Positions 40,505-51,000 of a DNA stretch of 64,000 nucleotides are shown here, in pieces (the first letter of the stretch is position 1; each line of letters starts with the position of its first letter). The stretch comes from Gracilariopsis chorda (taxonomy: Eukaryota > Rhodophyta > Florideophyceae > Gracilariales > Gracilariaceae). The translations under genes were made by a program, and so were the position numbers. The notes below the pieces were generated by a model. The model did not search any database, had not been told where the DNA came from, and was given only the letters and a program-made list of their open reading frames with translations. The DNA lies in assembly GCA_003194525.1 (NCBI GenBank), contig NBIV01000033.1, positions 62,001-126,000 on the forward strand. Reading direction: 5' to 3'.

Positions 40505-42585
40505 TACTCTACTGCACTATCTGCCGTCGATAATCTAGCTACCGCTTTGTCGATCTCCTCCCCGTTCAGGATATCTTCAGCGTCTAATGTTATTTCCCCA
40601 ACTCGCAAAGCCGTGCTTCCACGACTAGATATAGACTCACGGTGTGCAAGTTGGTTCTCTCGCGACGTGGAAAACCACCATGAACTTGCCGCTCGAGTTA
40701 GAGTTCCACTGCTTTCGTCGCTGTCACGATTTCTCCCAAACCACCCGAGCCAGCCGCTGCGAACGCTGTTCTGCTTGGTTCCTTCAGGTGTGGGCATCCG
40801 CGCCAACGTCGCCTGTAGATGCATCGCCTGTTGTTCAACTCGTGCAACCCCCTGGTGCATTTCCAGCACCTTACATAGATGCTCTTCCATTTGATACTCC
40901 TTGATCAAATGATTGAAGCCGTCAAACAGATTGATCAACATTGCACATCCATGTTCCTGCACCCCTTCTACTTGCAAATGATATTTCATCGCTCTTGTAA
41001 CGCCTAGTATCCCGTCTTGTCGCACACATTGTCGCTTTGTTTGTATCGTCCCGTCTGACACGTTACGCAGAACCTTGCAAGTGTACTCGCAAATCGATGA
41101 ACAGGATTCGTGAATGTCGAACAGCGAAACCAACGTCGCCACACCACCGTTCCGCGCCGCTGCGTACTTGTTTCGTCTATTGTCGTAAGTTGCGTTGGCA
41201 AACGCTGGTAAGATGCTCACGACCACGTCAACGCACTTGTTCCACCGTTCTAAGCTCGCTGTAAGAAGCGGCATTATCGCACACTCAGCGATTCGTTGTC
41301 GGTTAGCTGAGGTGAACGCCAGGTAACGAAGGCAACTGCAGGAAAGTACGATAAACTTCTTGGCCATTGTATGCTTCAGCAATCCACCTTCGATGGCTTC
41401 TACGAATCCAGCAGCACCCATGTCTTCCCTTGAAGCCGTATTTCTTATCAGTACTTCTTGAGCAACCTCCAAACAAGCAGTCTGGATGTTCAGATACGCC
41501 GCATATTGTTCCATCACAGAAACGATAGTCGCACAAGCACCACTTTCGCGGATCATGGATGCGTTCTGTGTGTTTTTTGATGCTAGAGTGTACAGAGCAT
41601 GGAGACACTCTTCTAGAGCGTGCACATCGTTTCTCCACCTTGCCAATCCATCGGCAAGTAGTGGTGCTGCTCTTTGTGAAGCCGCAAGTAGCTGATTGAA
41701 TTCGCATTCGTAACACAAGCTACGAAGCGCTCCACAACAACCTTCGAACAAGCCTGCCGTTAAGTTTGATCCCCGTCTTATATTCCGAAGTATGACTTGC
41801 ATGCCACCTCGTTGCCCTACCTGCAATTTGTTTTCAAAATGTGAACTACAAACTTCCTCCAGAAAACGCATTCCAAGCTCTTGAATAGCAATATCCTCTC
41901 GGTTCTGTCGCATTACTTCAATGGCTGCTTTGATGCCGCCGCTAACTCCGATACAAGTTCTGCTGTCACGATCACTACAGAGGTTGAGAAGCGAAGATAT
42001 GCCACTTCGGAGTGTTCTTGTGTCGTCAACATCGGATTCCAGGCTTTCAATGACCTGTGCCACGATGGTTTCACAGTTAGGCGGCCCACCGTGCTTACGA
42101 AAGGCGTCCAGGTCTTCTGGACTGAGGGCAGATAGCTCCGAAACTATTGTTTCAGCATCTGCTTGGGTTACAATGCTTGTCAGGGGTGCTTGTGTGGGAA
42201 TACCAGCTTCTCGCACTTCTGATTCTGTTTCTGGTTCTTGCTTGCAATCCGGTTGGATCCAGTTGGCTGATGAAACATTTTCGTCTTCGGCCGTAGTTAC
42301 ACTTATATGTGTTCCTTGTAAACAATCGTTTGCTTCACCCGTGCATTCAGTAGACGCTTGTGTATGTTTCTGGTTTTCTGCAAACTGATTCAAGTCACCG
42401 TTATCAGATTGAGCCAGGGTCTTTGTGGGTGGCTTATTTTCCATCTGTGTGGAAGTCGATGCTTGTGTTTCGCACATGTTATGTGGCTGTTGAGGCCCAG
42501 GACGTCTCCAGCTTGAATTCTTGCGACAGAAGACGACTTCAACGCCTTCGTCCATAGAGGTTTGTGTTGTGGGCGCTTTGCTCAT
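40501..42585 (-). CDS. armadillo-repeat protein
   Basis: A 694-aa, single-exon protein. The first about 160 residues are polar, Gln/Thr/Glu-rich and probably disordered (MSKAPTTQTSMDEGVEVVFC start). Residues about 160-590 form tandem armadillo-like helical repeats of about 42 residues, with recurring ISSLLNLCSD, EVCSSHFENK, LRSLCYE, LYTLASKNTQNASMIRESGA and LVSLFDIHESC blocks. The C-terminal 110 residues are Ser/Arg-rich and helical. Such repeats are protein-interaction scaffolds (similar to ARMC6 or vacuolar-type ARM proteins), but no subfamily is certain. The first true ATG in frame is at 42585. Its stop (TAG at 40501-40503) overlaps the stop of the S1 gene. Confidence 0.8.
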   Translation of the reverse strand: MSKAPTTQTSMDEGVEVVFCRKNSSWRRPGPQQPHNMCETQASTSTQMENKPPTKTLAQSDNGDLNQFAENQKHTQASTECTGEANDCLQGTHISVTTAEDENVSSANWIQPDCKQEPETESEVREAGIPTQAPLTSIVTQADAETIVSELSALSPEDLDAFRKHGGPPNCETIVAQVIESLESDVDDTRTLRSGISSLLNLCSDRDSRTCIGVSGGIKAAIEVMRQNREDIAIQELGMRFLEEVCSSHFENKLQVGQRGGMQVILRNIRRGSNLTAGLFEGCCGALRSLCYECEFNQLLAASQRAAPLLADGLARWRNDVHALEECLHALYTLASKNTQNASMIRESGACATIVSVMEQYAAYLNIQTACLEVAQEVLIRNTASREDMGAAGFVEAIEGGLLKHTMAKKFIVLSCSCLRYLAFTSANRQRIAECAIMPLLTASLERWNKCVDVVVSILPAFANATYDNRRNKYAAARNGGVATLVSLFDIHESCSSICEYTCKVLRNVSDGTIQTKRQCVRQDGILGVTRAMKYHLQVEGVQEHGCAMLINLFDGFNHLIKEYQMEEHLCKVLEMHQGVARVEQQAMHLQATLARMPTPEGTKQNSVRSGWLGWFGRNRDSDESSGTLTRAASSWWFSTSRENQLAHRESISSRGSTALRVGEITLDAEDILNGEEIDKAVARLSTADSAVEY

Positions 42586-43067
42586 CGACAGTCCTGAACG
42601 CAGAAAAAATCTTGACGGTGCTCCGTTGGACTGAAGCACCTGTAAGAAAGAGCTCTTCTAGCCTAGAGATCACTCTTTGTTCTTCAATGAGTTCTATCGT
42701 CTTCACACCGGCGTCGCAAGAAGTTATGGCTTATCCTGTCCATCGACATCCAAACACCTCCGACTGTCGTCAATATCAGAACGCTTCGGTGGATAGAATA
42801 CACACGCAGTGGCGTATTCAGTTGTACCCTAATTCTGCGGGGGAATGGCCTTTGAGGAAAGGTGTTGGGCTTATAGATGATAATTCGAAAGTGAAAGGTC
42901 ACGGCGCTTTCTGTCTGTCAATGAGAAAATCGCTTGGTGGGAAAAGCTGCCGACACTTAAGCTGACCTTCGAGAAATCTACAAACGAATCTGTCCGCTCG
43001 GTACCGACAGTGATCCAAACCTCTGGATATCATTGACTTCGGTTGTAGGCTCTAGACGGCTCGAAGC

Positions 43068-43439
43068 ATGTGTTCTGAAAGTCAAAGCACGTTCTCGATC
43101 GCTGCTGAAGGCTGTACCAGAAGGATTGGAAAAGTAGTTTCACTACGAGATGCGGAAGTGACTCTCTATCAGTTGGCGGTGAGACACACTCCTTGTTTGC
43201 ACCCGCTAGGCTCTTATGTACTCAAGAGGAGACTAGTTTGTAATTGCACGCGTGGAGTGATGAATGACGTTGATCACTTTCTTTTACGATGCCGCTTGAG
43301 AAATTCAACGAGAAGAGTATGGCAACCTCCCCTTCGTGATCGTTGTGATTTACCTAGAAAGTGGCCTGTGAATGTGTTGGTCTACCTGGTGAAAGAACGT
43401 TTCTTTGAAAAGAAACGATCTGCGCTATGTGGGAATTAG
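43068..43439 (+). mobile_element. probable LINE (non-LTR retrotransposon) 3' remnant
   Basis: A 123-codon frame. Its second half has the pattern LAVRHTPCLHPLGSYVLKRR, then CNC, DVDHFLLRC, RVW, then a Pro/Leu/Arg-rich end. This CxC...HxxxxC arrangement with YLKRR-like lead is typical of the Cys/His region that follows the reverse transcriptase in many LINE ORF2 proteins. No reverse transcriptase or endonuclease core is nearby, so it would be a 5'-truncated copy, the usual state for LINEs. No target-site duplication or poly-A tail was identified. A degraded host gene is the alternative. Confidence 0.4.
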
Positions 43440-43771
43440 ACATAGCCACCCGCACAGAGAGAGAGAGCGAATTAAACATTTAATGTTCTTGCGGGACAGC
43501 CTTTTACCCTTCATAAACCTGTTACCGAAGGGTAACTAGGGGTAAGGTTAACGCCCCGATCTACTGCAAGTCAGAAAGTAGCCGTAGAGCCCTCTTTCTC
43601 TGGAGCGTAGACGTTCCTAAACCAGCTGCAGGGAATCAAACCATAGCTTTATCGGCTGAATGGACTCTCAGTCAGGTGATCCAAAACGTTTGATAGTACT
43701 GATGTTGATCAAGACGTAAATAGATCGAACATGCAACTATCAACTTGAAAGATATTTAAAGATAACCTTTT

Positions 43772-43900
43772 GACCCGGGATGTCGTTAAACTCGCCCAGG
43801 CGATCAGCGAACTGGTCGCCTTCGTCGACCCGGGATGTCTCTAAAAGCGACCAGGCAGTCGGCAGACCAACGGCCCCAAGCGACCTGGGTGGCACTGTCC
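43772..43900 (+). repeat. imperfect tandem repeat, period about 54-55 bases
   Basis: GACCCGGGATGTC followed by a TTAAA/CTAAAA segment and CCAGGC starts at 43772 and again at 43827. A decayed third start (CGACCTGGGTGGC) lies near 43880. It lies in AT-poor DNA unlike its surroundings and contains no coding frame of note. Confidence 0.6.
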
Positions 43901-44504
43901 AGAAAAGGCCCCCGCTAAGCTGTGCGAAACGGTAGGCACGACGCACGCGCTTCCCGGGAGATCTTGCCAGCCTTTCCCTGAATTTTCCCGGAAGGGTCAG
44001 GAGTTTCCTACGGAAACTGAGGCGGCAGTTTTACCTCACGCACCATCTCAGCATCGCGTGGTTAATGGAAGAAACCAGGCGTACAAGGATCTGAATGGTT
44101 TTACAGGGTTTTTACGGAACTTGCGCCATGATTGAAGAAAAGCAAGTGTGTTAGGTCGGTTCAAACCCGAAATCACCAAGGGTAAAGAGGAAAGGGTGGG
44201 TAGAACGTCGTTAGTGCTTCTAGACGACGAAAAAGAGGCACATTGGAATCCGCCTTGTCGTGGTGTGCCCCTTAGCTGACGTCCTCTGGTGGAAAGGTAA
44301 GGAATAGCAGAGAAAAGAATGGGAAAGGCGAGCCGCGTCAGAACGAAATGGATCCGATCTCGGGTCTTCCAGTAGAAGCTTGGTACTGATCTTTCCATGT
44401 TCCGAGATAGTAGCTAGTGAGCGCAACACGGCTGCTGCAAGGTGAGAGCAAGCAGCAGTCATCGGCTACATTTCGGGGACATGAATAGAGATTGGTACTA
44501 CGGG

Positions 44505-45060
44505 AGAGAGAAAGTCTTTCTTTCCCAGGAGCTTTACGTACCTAGAGTTTAGCATGCTAGACGAAGAAGAGCTCCCCTGTAGAGTTAGATTCTACCACAA
44601 TGCCGTAATCAGGTAATGTGTGCCCATAAAAGAGAAGAAGAAAGATAACCTTGTATTAAGGAAAGCTAAAAGGATAAGGGTTACCATTTTGGTTTTCCCA
44701 AGGTTATCCCTACACCTAGCCAACCTCTTAACCCTTTAGCGAGAGGCAACATGATGACGTCATTTGCCTGACGTACAAAAGTTTAACAATACTAGGAGCA
44801 GTTCAAATTTAGCCATGATCCTACCGAAGAAAAGCTAGAAGGCATCAATGCGCGGATGGAAGAACCACAACGATCCCAACACAGTGAGATTGCAACACGA
44901 TGATTTTCATTGACACTGCTCAATTCCACCGCATGCTTCTTGCACTTGCTGCCTAATCACGACAGTAACGCAAAGTTCTTAGTGAAAGAGCTTTTCTCTC
45001 TTCAGGAAGATTTCTACCGCATTAGTGTACCATTTCGATTGATTGGCCTGGAGCATGACC
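44505..45060 (+). repeat. diverged dispersed repeat, block B (second copy)
   Basis: See the copy at 37430-37760 for the matching segments. The central GTTAGATTCTA...CCGTAATCAGG...TGCCCA segment also matches, in reverse orientation, the sequence at about 19700. Element class unknown; no open frame survives. Confidence 0.5.
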
Positions 45061-45416
45061 CCGTTACATCCTGATTAACTCCTTTAATCATACATCCAAA
45101 ATGGGAAGCAGTGAGTTTAATCTCGACATTTCCCAGAACGAGTCCCACCCGTTCTAGTCACAATTCAGATCAGGAAAACGTTAGCTGCTGAGATATGATG
45201 ATAACTTTCTAGCCTTCCTTCGCTCTCGTATCTGTATTCAGGTTCTTGTTCATCTTTAAGAAGACTATATAGTTGTTTTCGTATTAATCCAATCTAAAGC
45301 CGACTCGTCTCCATACACAACAAATCCACACCTTGCATCAGATGCGAGTACTTAAAGGACGAGCCCATCGACTCAGGTCAGCGTAGGAAACTTCACGTAT
45401 CAAACTCTTCTTTCTG

Positions 45417-46157
45417 ATGTCTGCCTCCAATACCGACAAGGAGGGCTTTCTCTCACCAACAGGAGTCTCCCACCATGCATCTCCATGTGGAAATAGATCT
45501 CGCAAAAGACTAACCCGAATCCTATCGAAAGTTCGTTTTCGAGATGTTGATACATCTAGTGAGGACGAGAATGACAACCTATCCACTTGGACTGGGAGCA
45601 AATCTTTGAGCCCGGTTGGAAAAGGAAGCACACTGCGTTCTGGAGGAAGCAGTGGAAGCCTTTCGGGGCTTTTTCTTATGAGCAGTCCGACTTCTGATTC
45701 CCGGAAGAAACAAAGCGGTGCAGACAACCGCGTCCGCTCTCCCCAATCAAAGCAGCGATGTAGACACTTAAGACGCAGGATATCGTCCCGAAGGATGTCT
45801 CTCGGACTTCTTCCACCCACTTTACAGTCTGTACGAGAAATGAGTTCCGCGTCGAAAAGCGGAAGAAACTCTGAGTACGTCTATGATCGTAAAAACCGCT
45901 CGCAAGAGGTCAAACGATCATGTTCGGAGCGTTATGCACTCCCGGGCTTAGGAAATGTCATGGATGAACCAAAAGTTCGGTGTTCAGAGAAAAGAAAGGC
46001 TTCGAAAAACTTGGAAGAAGATTGGTCATCCAAACCTCAAAAAGGCTCTATTGAAGAAATATTCCGAAGCTCATCGAACTTCTCGAACTCTGAAGCCGAT
46101 ACTATATCCATGAAAGGATTCGTTCAAAGTCTCATCGCTCTGGAAAACGAGATGTGA
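45417..46157 (+). CDS. Ser/Arg-rich basic unknown protein
   Basis: A 246-aa single-exon frame from ATG 45417, probably disordered: Ser, Arg and Lys dominate, with patches such as SRKRLTRILSKVRFRD, CRHLRRRISSRRMS and SEKRKASKNLEED. Several RxxS/SP sites suggest phosphorylation. The last 40 residues are more ordered (IEEIFRSSSNFSNSEADTIS, then KGFVQSLIALENEM) and may form an interaction helix. No domain, membrane span or signal peptide was recognised. The ordered C-terminal helix and absence of stops over 740 bases support coding, but composition bias weakens the call. Confidence 0.5.
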   Translation: MSASNTDKEGFLSPTGVSHHASPCGNRSRKRLTRILSKVRFRDVDTSSEDENDNLSTWTGSKSLSPVGKGSTLRSGGSSGSLSGLFLMSSPTSDSRKKQSGADNRVRSPQSKQRCRHLRRRISSRRMSLGLLPPTLQSVREMSSASKSGRNSEYVYDRKNRSQEVKRSCSERYALPGLGNVMDEPKVRCSEKRKASKNLEEDWSSKPQKGSIEEIFRSSSNFSNSEADTISMKGFVQSLIALENEM

Positions 46158-47352
46158 GGACTCAGTCAGGAAAAAGGATTACTTCGCTGCGCGAATTTCT
46201 TTTGCAATACACCTGCCGGGAAAGTGTTTGCACAATGCCTCTAAACGCCTTGATACCATACTTTTCTTAAGTATAGGCGCGCAGATCTCTGATACCATGC
46301 TGCTGGCTTGTGCGGTAATCAAGGATACAATCTTCCCATTCGCGATCGTTTTGACCGCGGTAGGTGGGGGCATCTGAAGCTTTTCGCGCAGGGGAGACTT
46401 CCTTAACCTGATCAGTCTTGCAACTCCGCAACTTTTTATCCCTTAATCACAACAGATATGACATCTTCATCATTCATCACTTAGCTAATGTAAATGATAA
46501 TTCTCAGTACTTCAGTTTTCTACTACCAACTGATGAAGCTGTGCCCAGATATTCGGGCGTTCCACTGCGTTGCGTACTGAAAATTATGGATGTAGGTTAA
46601 TGTTTGAAGGGAAACGCAACACTTACACGCTTGACTACGAAGTACTCCGCGTCTTGCGTGGTTTGTACTATCATGTGGGTAACATTCGGTAGCTTGCCTC
46701 GGTCAAGACGTTCGAACTCCTAAATTCCTGCTAACTTCACTTCGAGCGCGGCAAACACCCATGAACTGTGTGTGGGTTGATCGGAGGGTTAAAAGGCCTA
46801 GACTTTTAGCGACTTAATCCTCCGAATGCTTGATGTTCTTCACAGGCTGTCGTAGTCGGGCACCCCCCTTTATCCCTGGCGCAAGATTGTGAAGTAGCAA
46901 TTGCTATACTACCCTTCGTACTTTATGTGGAAGATGTGCTGACAAAATATCTAGGAGATTTTAATAAGCACAGTACGCTGATCTCCCTTAACACAGCTTG
47001 GATTTCAATGCTAGTGGAGGAGATTCTCAAGTAATTGAGACCACAGGTTCCGACCCCAGCTAGGTCTACCAACCTGCACAGCGTCCGAGCAAAAACTCCC
47101 GGTATGATATTGAATTTCTAGTTGGTCGGCAGCGCGATTGATGCTGGCGTGGTTAGAGATCGTAGCTGCTTTTTGCACGACGGGAATGCCCTTAACACAT
47201 TCACATGCTTCTACTCCTACACTTACTCCCCTAACCGTATACCAACCACTCACGTATAAAGCTGAACACGAAGCGACTGTGAAAAGCGAACTGGCTCGAC
47301 TTCTCTCTGAGTGACAACAGGTCTTTCTTCACTTTCTAGCAAGGAACCTACC
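46158..47352. other. intergenic region with one doubtful small frame
   Basis: A minus-strand frame at 46179-46373 (64 aa from ATG; open a further 26 codons upstream) has a helical, basic composition with GVARLIRLRK-like and AVKTIANGKIVSLI segments. It could be the last exon of a small gene, but neither splice partner nor family is clear. The rest holds no recognised feature. Confidence 0.35.
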
Positions 47353-47889
47353 ATGGCTGCATTCATAAATGCAACACATTTCGCTGTTGTGCGACCTGTT
47401 CGCCTCTTCGGAAATGCAGCAACACTGCAGGCTCCGAAAGCGTATAAAACGAACAGGAGGACAGTCAAGTGCATGCTCGCAGTTGATAAAATTGCCAACA
47501 AATCATTTCAACTCGAAGAAGATGAGGACGCCGTTTCAACAACTTCTGCAATTTATCTGGCGGAAGATGGTACGCTTTCTATCGGAAAGACAGATGGACC
47601 GGTTCCTGAGAAGGTGGACGCAACATGGAACTACTCCGACACGGATGGGGAGCTCCTTGTTGAAATTGAACGGTATTACGAGGAGGGAAACACAAAGTTT
47701 TCTGTGAAACGGGTTTTGCGGGGACATCTTGATGACAGCAGAAAGAACCTTGTGGATTTGCCTGTTTTCTCCGGCGGAATGTACCGACACCCTGCTGATT
47801 TTAGTCCTAACTCCGAAGTTGGCTGGTTCAACATGATTCTGGCTACTGATGATCTACCAAGCGATGATTTTGATATCTCAGCTCAGTGA
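47353..47889 (+). CDS. plastid-targeted unknown protein
   Basis: A 178-aa protein. Residues 1-40 (MAAFINATHFAVVRPVRLFG, then Arg/Lys/Thr-rich without acidic residues) look like a plastid transit peptide with a likely cut near VKCML. The mature part is acidic and beta-rich: ATWNYSDTDGELLVEIERYY, TKFSVKRVLRGHL, SGGMYRHP and VGWFNMILATDD. The order W-strand, ERxY, VxRxxxG, G and the final G(Y/W)FNMI block resembles a conserved plastid protein family of algae and plants, but I cannot name it. The ATG at 47353 sits in ACCATGG and begins the transit segment; an upstream non-ATG extension is rejected. A phycobilin lyase (CpcS/CpeS) was considered and lacks the matching motifs. Confidence 0.65.
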   Translation: MAAFINATHFAVVRPVRLFGNAATLQAPKAYKTNRRTVKCMLAVDKIANKSFQLEEDEDAVSTTSAIYLAEDGTLSIGKTDGPVPEKVDATWNYSDTDGELLVEIERYYEEGNTKFSVKRVLRGHLDDSRKNLVDLPVFSGGMYRHPADFSPNSEVGWFNMILATDDLPSDDFDISAQ

Positions 47890-48058
47890 TAACGTTAGCG
47901 CGGCACGTGTTCGTGAGAGGAGAGCGAGCGAAAATTAGCATTAACGTTCAAATGAACGAAATCAAAGTTTCTTTTGTCCTAGTTGCAGTTATAAGTCAGG
48001 TTGCAAGTTTATGCTGATACTATGCTCAATAACAAGAGGGTTCCGGTCTGTAGTCCAG

Positions 48059-51000
48059 TTACACGTTATATCTATACAGTTTTGGATCGCTCTCGTCCCT
48101 GGTAATGTATTCCTGGTCAATTAAACTTTCCAATCTCTTCTTGATCATTTTGGGATCAGGCATGAAATGTTGTTTTGACAGCGCTGAGATGACTTCGGCA
48201 GAAAGTGCACTATAATTGGCTTGCTTCCGCGATTTCATGATGCGAACGAGCACGGCATCCACTTGCGTATTCCTGTCCATTACCACGTTCTTTACTGCAA
48301 TTGTCGACTTTGTACCAGTCATTCTTGCACTCATCGTCGGAAAAACTATCTTTCGATAATCTGATCTGAAGTTGTCATTCAGGCAGATATGCGAACCAGG
48401 TGCTCCCATGTCGTTTTTCACGATCTCGCGTTGGGATGTTACAAGCGGAGAATGCAGTTTCGGTTGTGAGCATAGTCGTTGAAGTGGTTGCAATTGAGGT
48501 GGTGACGATTGCGTCTTTTGCGATTGAAGTGGTCTTGGAAGAGATGGAACGACCAATAAAGTATCTGAAATAGGTGCCGATGCCAAGATTTGTCGCACAG
48601 AGGGAAGTTGAACCTTATTGTCTGAACGAATGGCACCGATGTTTGTTGTCAAGCTAACCTCAAGAGCAGGGTTCTGTGTACTTGAGCTTATTCTCTGTCG
48701 TTTTGCCGGTGGAGCCGGCGTCGAACACAGGTTCGGTACCTTTCTCTTCTTCAGTTCTCCAAGAAGGGGGGTGACGAGAATTCCATTGGTCATGGCAGGA
48801 AATCTTCGGTCCTGCGTACCAGACGAAGCACTGTTCAGACGTTTAGTCGACTGAGGCAAGACTGTTGACGTTTTCCTACCCGTCGGTGCCGCTTCAGGAC
48901 AGAAAGATAATAGCTGATGTCTCTTTGCCACAAAAAAGGGGGTCTAGATGCTCCAGTAACTCTTCAGGAGAAATGTTCAGCTGCCGCGCGGCGTCTTTCA
49001 CACTTATCCGAGCTTTTTCATTGAGCAGTAAAAGGAAACAGGCCTGCACGGTAGACAAAACAAGAGTGTATTCACAAAACTTCAGCCTTGCTCTGAGGTG
49101 AACTACTGACGCAGAATGAATCCATGTCAGCTTTCTTGGCTTCTTGCCACGCATATAGAAATCACTAAACAGTTCCTGACATGTTTTCAAAACACCTGGT
49201 AGATTCAGATCCAGTTTCTTTTCCGATGGCCAGTGTAACGCGTTCAGAACATGCCCATTGAAGTCGATGTTCAAAGCATCTGAGACGGACTTGTCTGGAC
49301 GGAACCTTGTCCCAGACATACCTGGTCTCCATGGTACATCAGAGGTTTCAAGGGGGTTGAACGGCTTCTGTAATCTGGGGTTACTCTGCCTTACTCTTTG
49401 CACTGCGTGGTTCACCTGGCTCTGCCGAGGCGCATGTGTGATGCTTCCTGATGAATTTGTTGTGAACCATATCTGGTGAAGGGAAGGCATGGAAATGCCA
49501 AGCATGGACCCAATCTTGTCCGATTCTTCATAGAGAATCTCTTTTATCTCGGATAGACTGCGGGGATTAGCCTTTTCGATCTTTCTCATAAGAGTGCCGA
49601 AGCGAGTGTGAGGTTGGCTTTGCTGCAAACAATGGAGACGCAGTGCCTCTACATAACTTGCAAATCGCTCCCGGAATGGCTTTGCGGACTCGATATCTTG
49701 AAACATGCCGGTTAAGCGCTGCGTATATGAATTTCCTGCTTTAAGTTTCAACTTAGAAATGAAAGCACTCTCTAGAGTTCCATTGGAGCCATACAACAAC
49801 CGTTTCGCGAATAAAATTCGATGAGTTTCAAAGAACATGTCTTTGTCGTCTAGGTATCCAAAGAAACGTACTAGTTCGTTCAGCAATCGGTCCCGGAGAA
49901 GCTCTTCGCTCACGAGACTGTTGTCGGATAGACTCGCGGCTAAACCATGGAGCTTGCAAAATTGAAGCGTTGTCCCGGTGCCGTTTTTGCTTGACGCTCC
50001 TTCTGTATCCTCTTCACAATCATCGTGCTCATCTGCTATGTGAAAGCCCTCAAGAATATTTGATCTTAATAACCGATCGACATAGTAAGCAAGCAAATTG
50101 GGGATGCATATCGGACCGAGGGAACGATTCACGAAACCACGAAATGCGTTCTCTATCGCAACCATAATCATGTTCGACCCGTTAACACAGCGATCTGACA
50201 TATTTGCATGCTTCAAGTACAAAGAGAGAAGACGTTCCACGAGTATGAGGTTCTCTGTGATACTCAAATTCCCGTTCAGCTCGTCGGCATGTTTGACAAC
50301 TATCGCGTTGCCCTCGTCACGCACGAAGTTAATAAAAAAGTTGCGTATCGGTATAAGGCCGTCTTCGACTCTTTCTAGCAACTTGAAAATCACTTGAAGC
50401 TCACTATCGCGACCTTCGCGAATCATCTTATTGGCTTCGCTTTGCAAGTACTCTTTATGGTTTCCAATCAGCTCCGCTTCCGCTGCTTCGCGAACTCGAA
50501 GAGCTGAGTCTTTGTGCAAAAGAACGCGTACTCGCTCTTCTTCGTCAGTTAAGCGATTCCTTATTTGCTCAACAAAAAACTTGATGTTTCCATCGCGCGC
50601 TATGCGAACGCCTTCCTCTTTGTAGAACTTTCGTGTACGAGACAAAAATCTTCCTTCAAAAACCTGAACATAGAGATGTAATGTGGAAAAATGAGAAGAA
50701 AAGTGGTTCTCAAGACCATAGATTGAGTCCTTACTGAAACTTTCGTCGCAAACGTCTGCAGCGCCAATCTCAACAAAGTTATCGACTATACCACGCACCA
50801 CATCGCGATTTGCATGATTGCCACGCCGGTCTTCGTCTACAAGGTCGAGAGCGATGTCTACAACAGAAGGCAAGTTACTCAAAAGATCTTCCCTCCAGTA
50901 GAACATCAACAGTTTGTCTAGCGGTCGCACGGGGTCATGCTTGAGAGTGTTTGCATTTTCTGGTATCCAAAACTGCTGAAGATGGTGCAACACTCGCTTC

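Larger units (their letters stand above)
42586..45416. other. 2.8-kb repeat-rich intergenic region
   Basis: Holds the armadillo gene promoter, a LINE-like 3' remnant (43068-43439), a short GA array (about 43457-43468), a roughly 54-base tandem repeat (43772-43900), repeat block B (44505-45060) and several AACCTT/GGTTAA motifs (43500-43555, 44650-44745). No intact host gene was found. Confidence 0.55.

Noticed and set aside
44140-44185. Possible tRNA B box (GGTTCAAACCC) at about 44158
   Set aside because: The T-stem does not pair over five bases and no acceptor or anticodon arm can be built around it.
46700-46720. Possible tRNA T-arm around GTTCGAACTCC
   Set aside because: No matching acceptor, D or anticodon arm upstream.
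47353-47889. Phycobilin lyase (CpcS/CpeS-type)
   Set aside because: Size and acidic beta-rich character suggested it, but the expected lyase motifs are missing.
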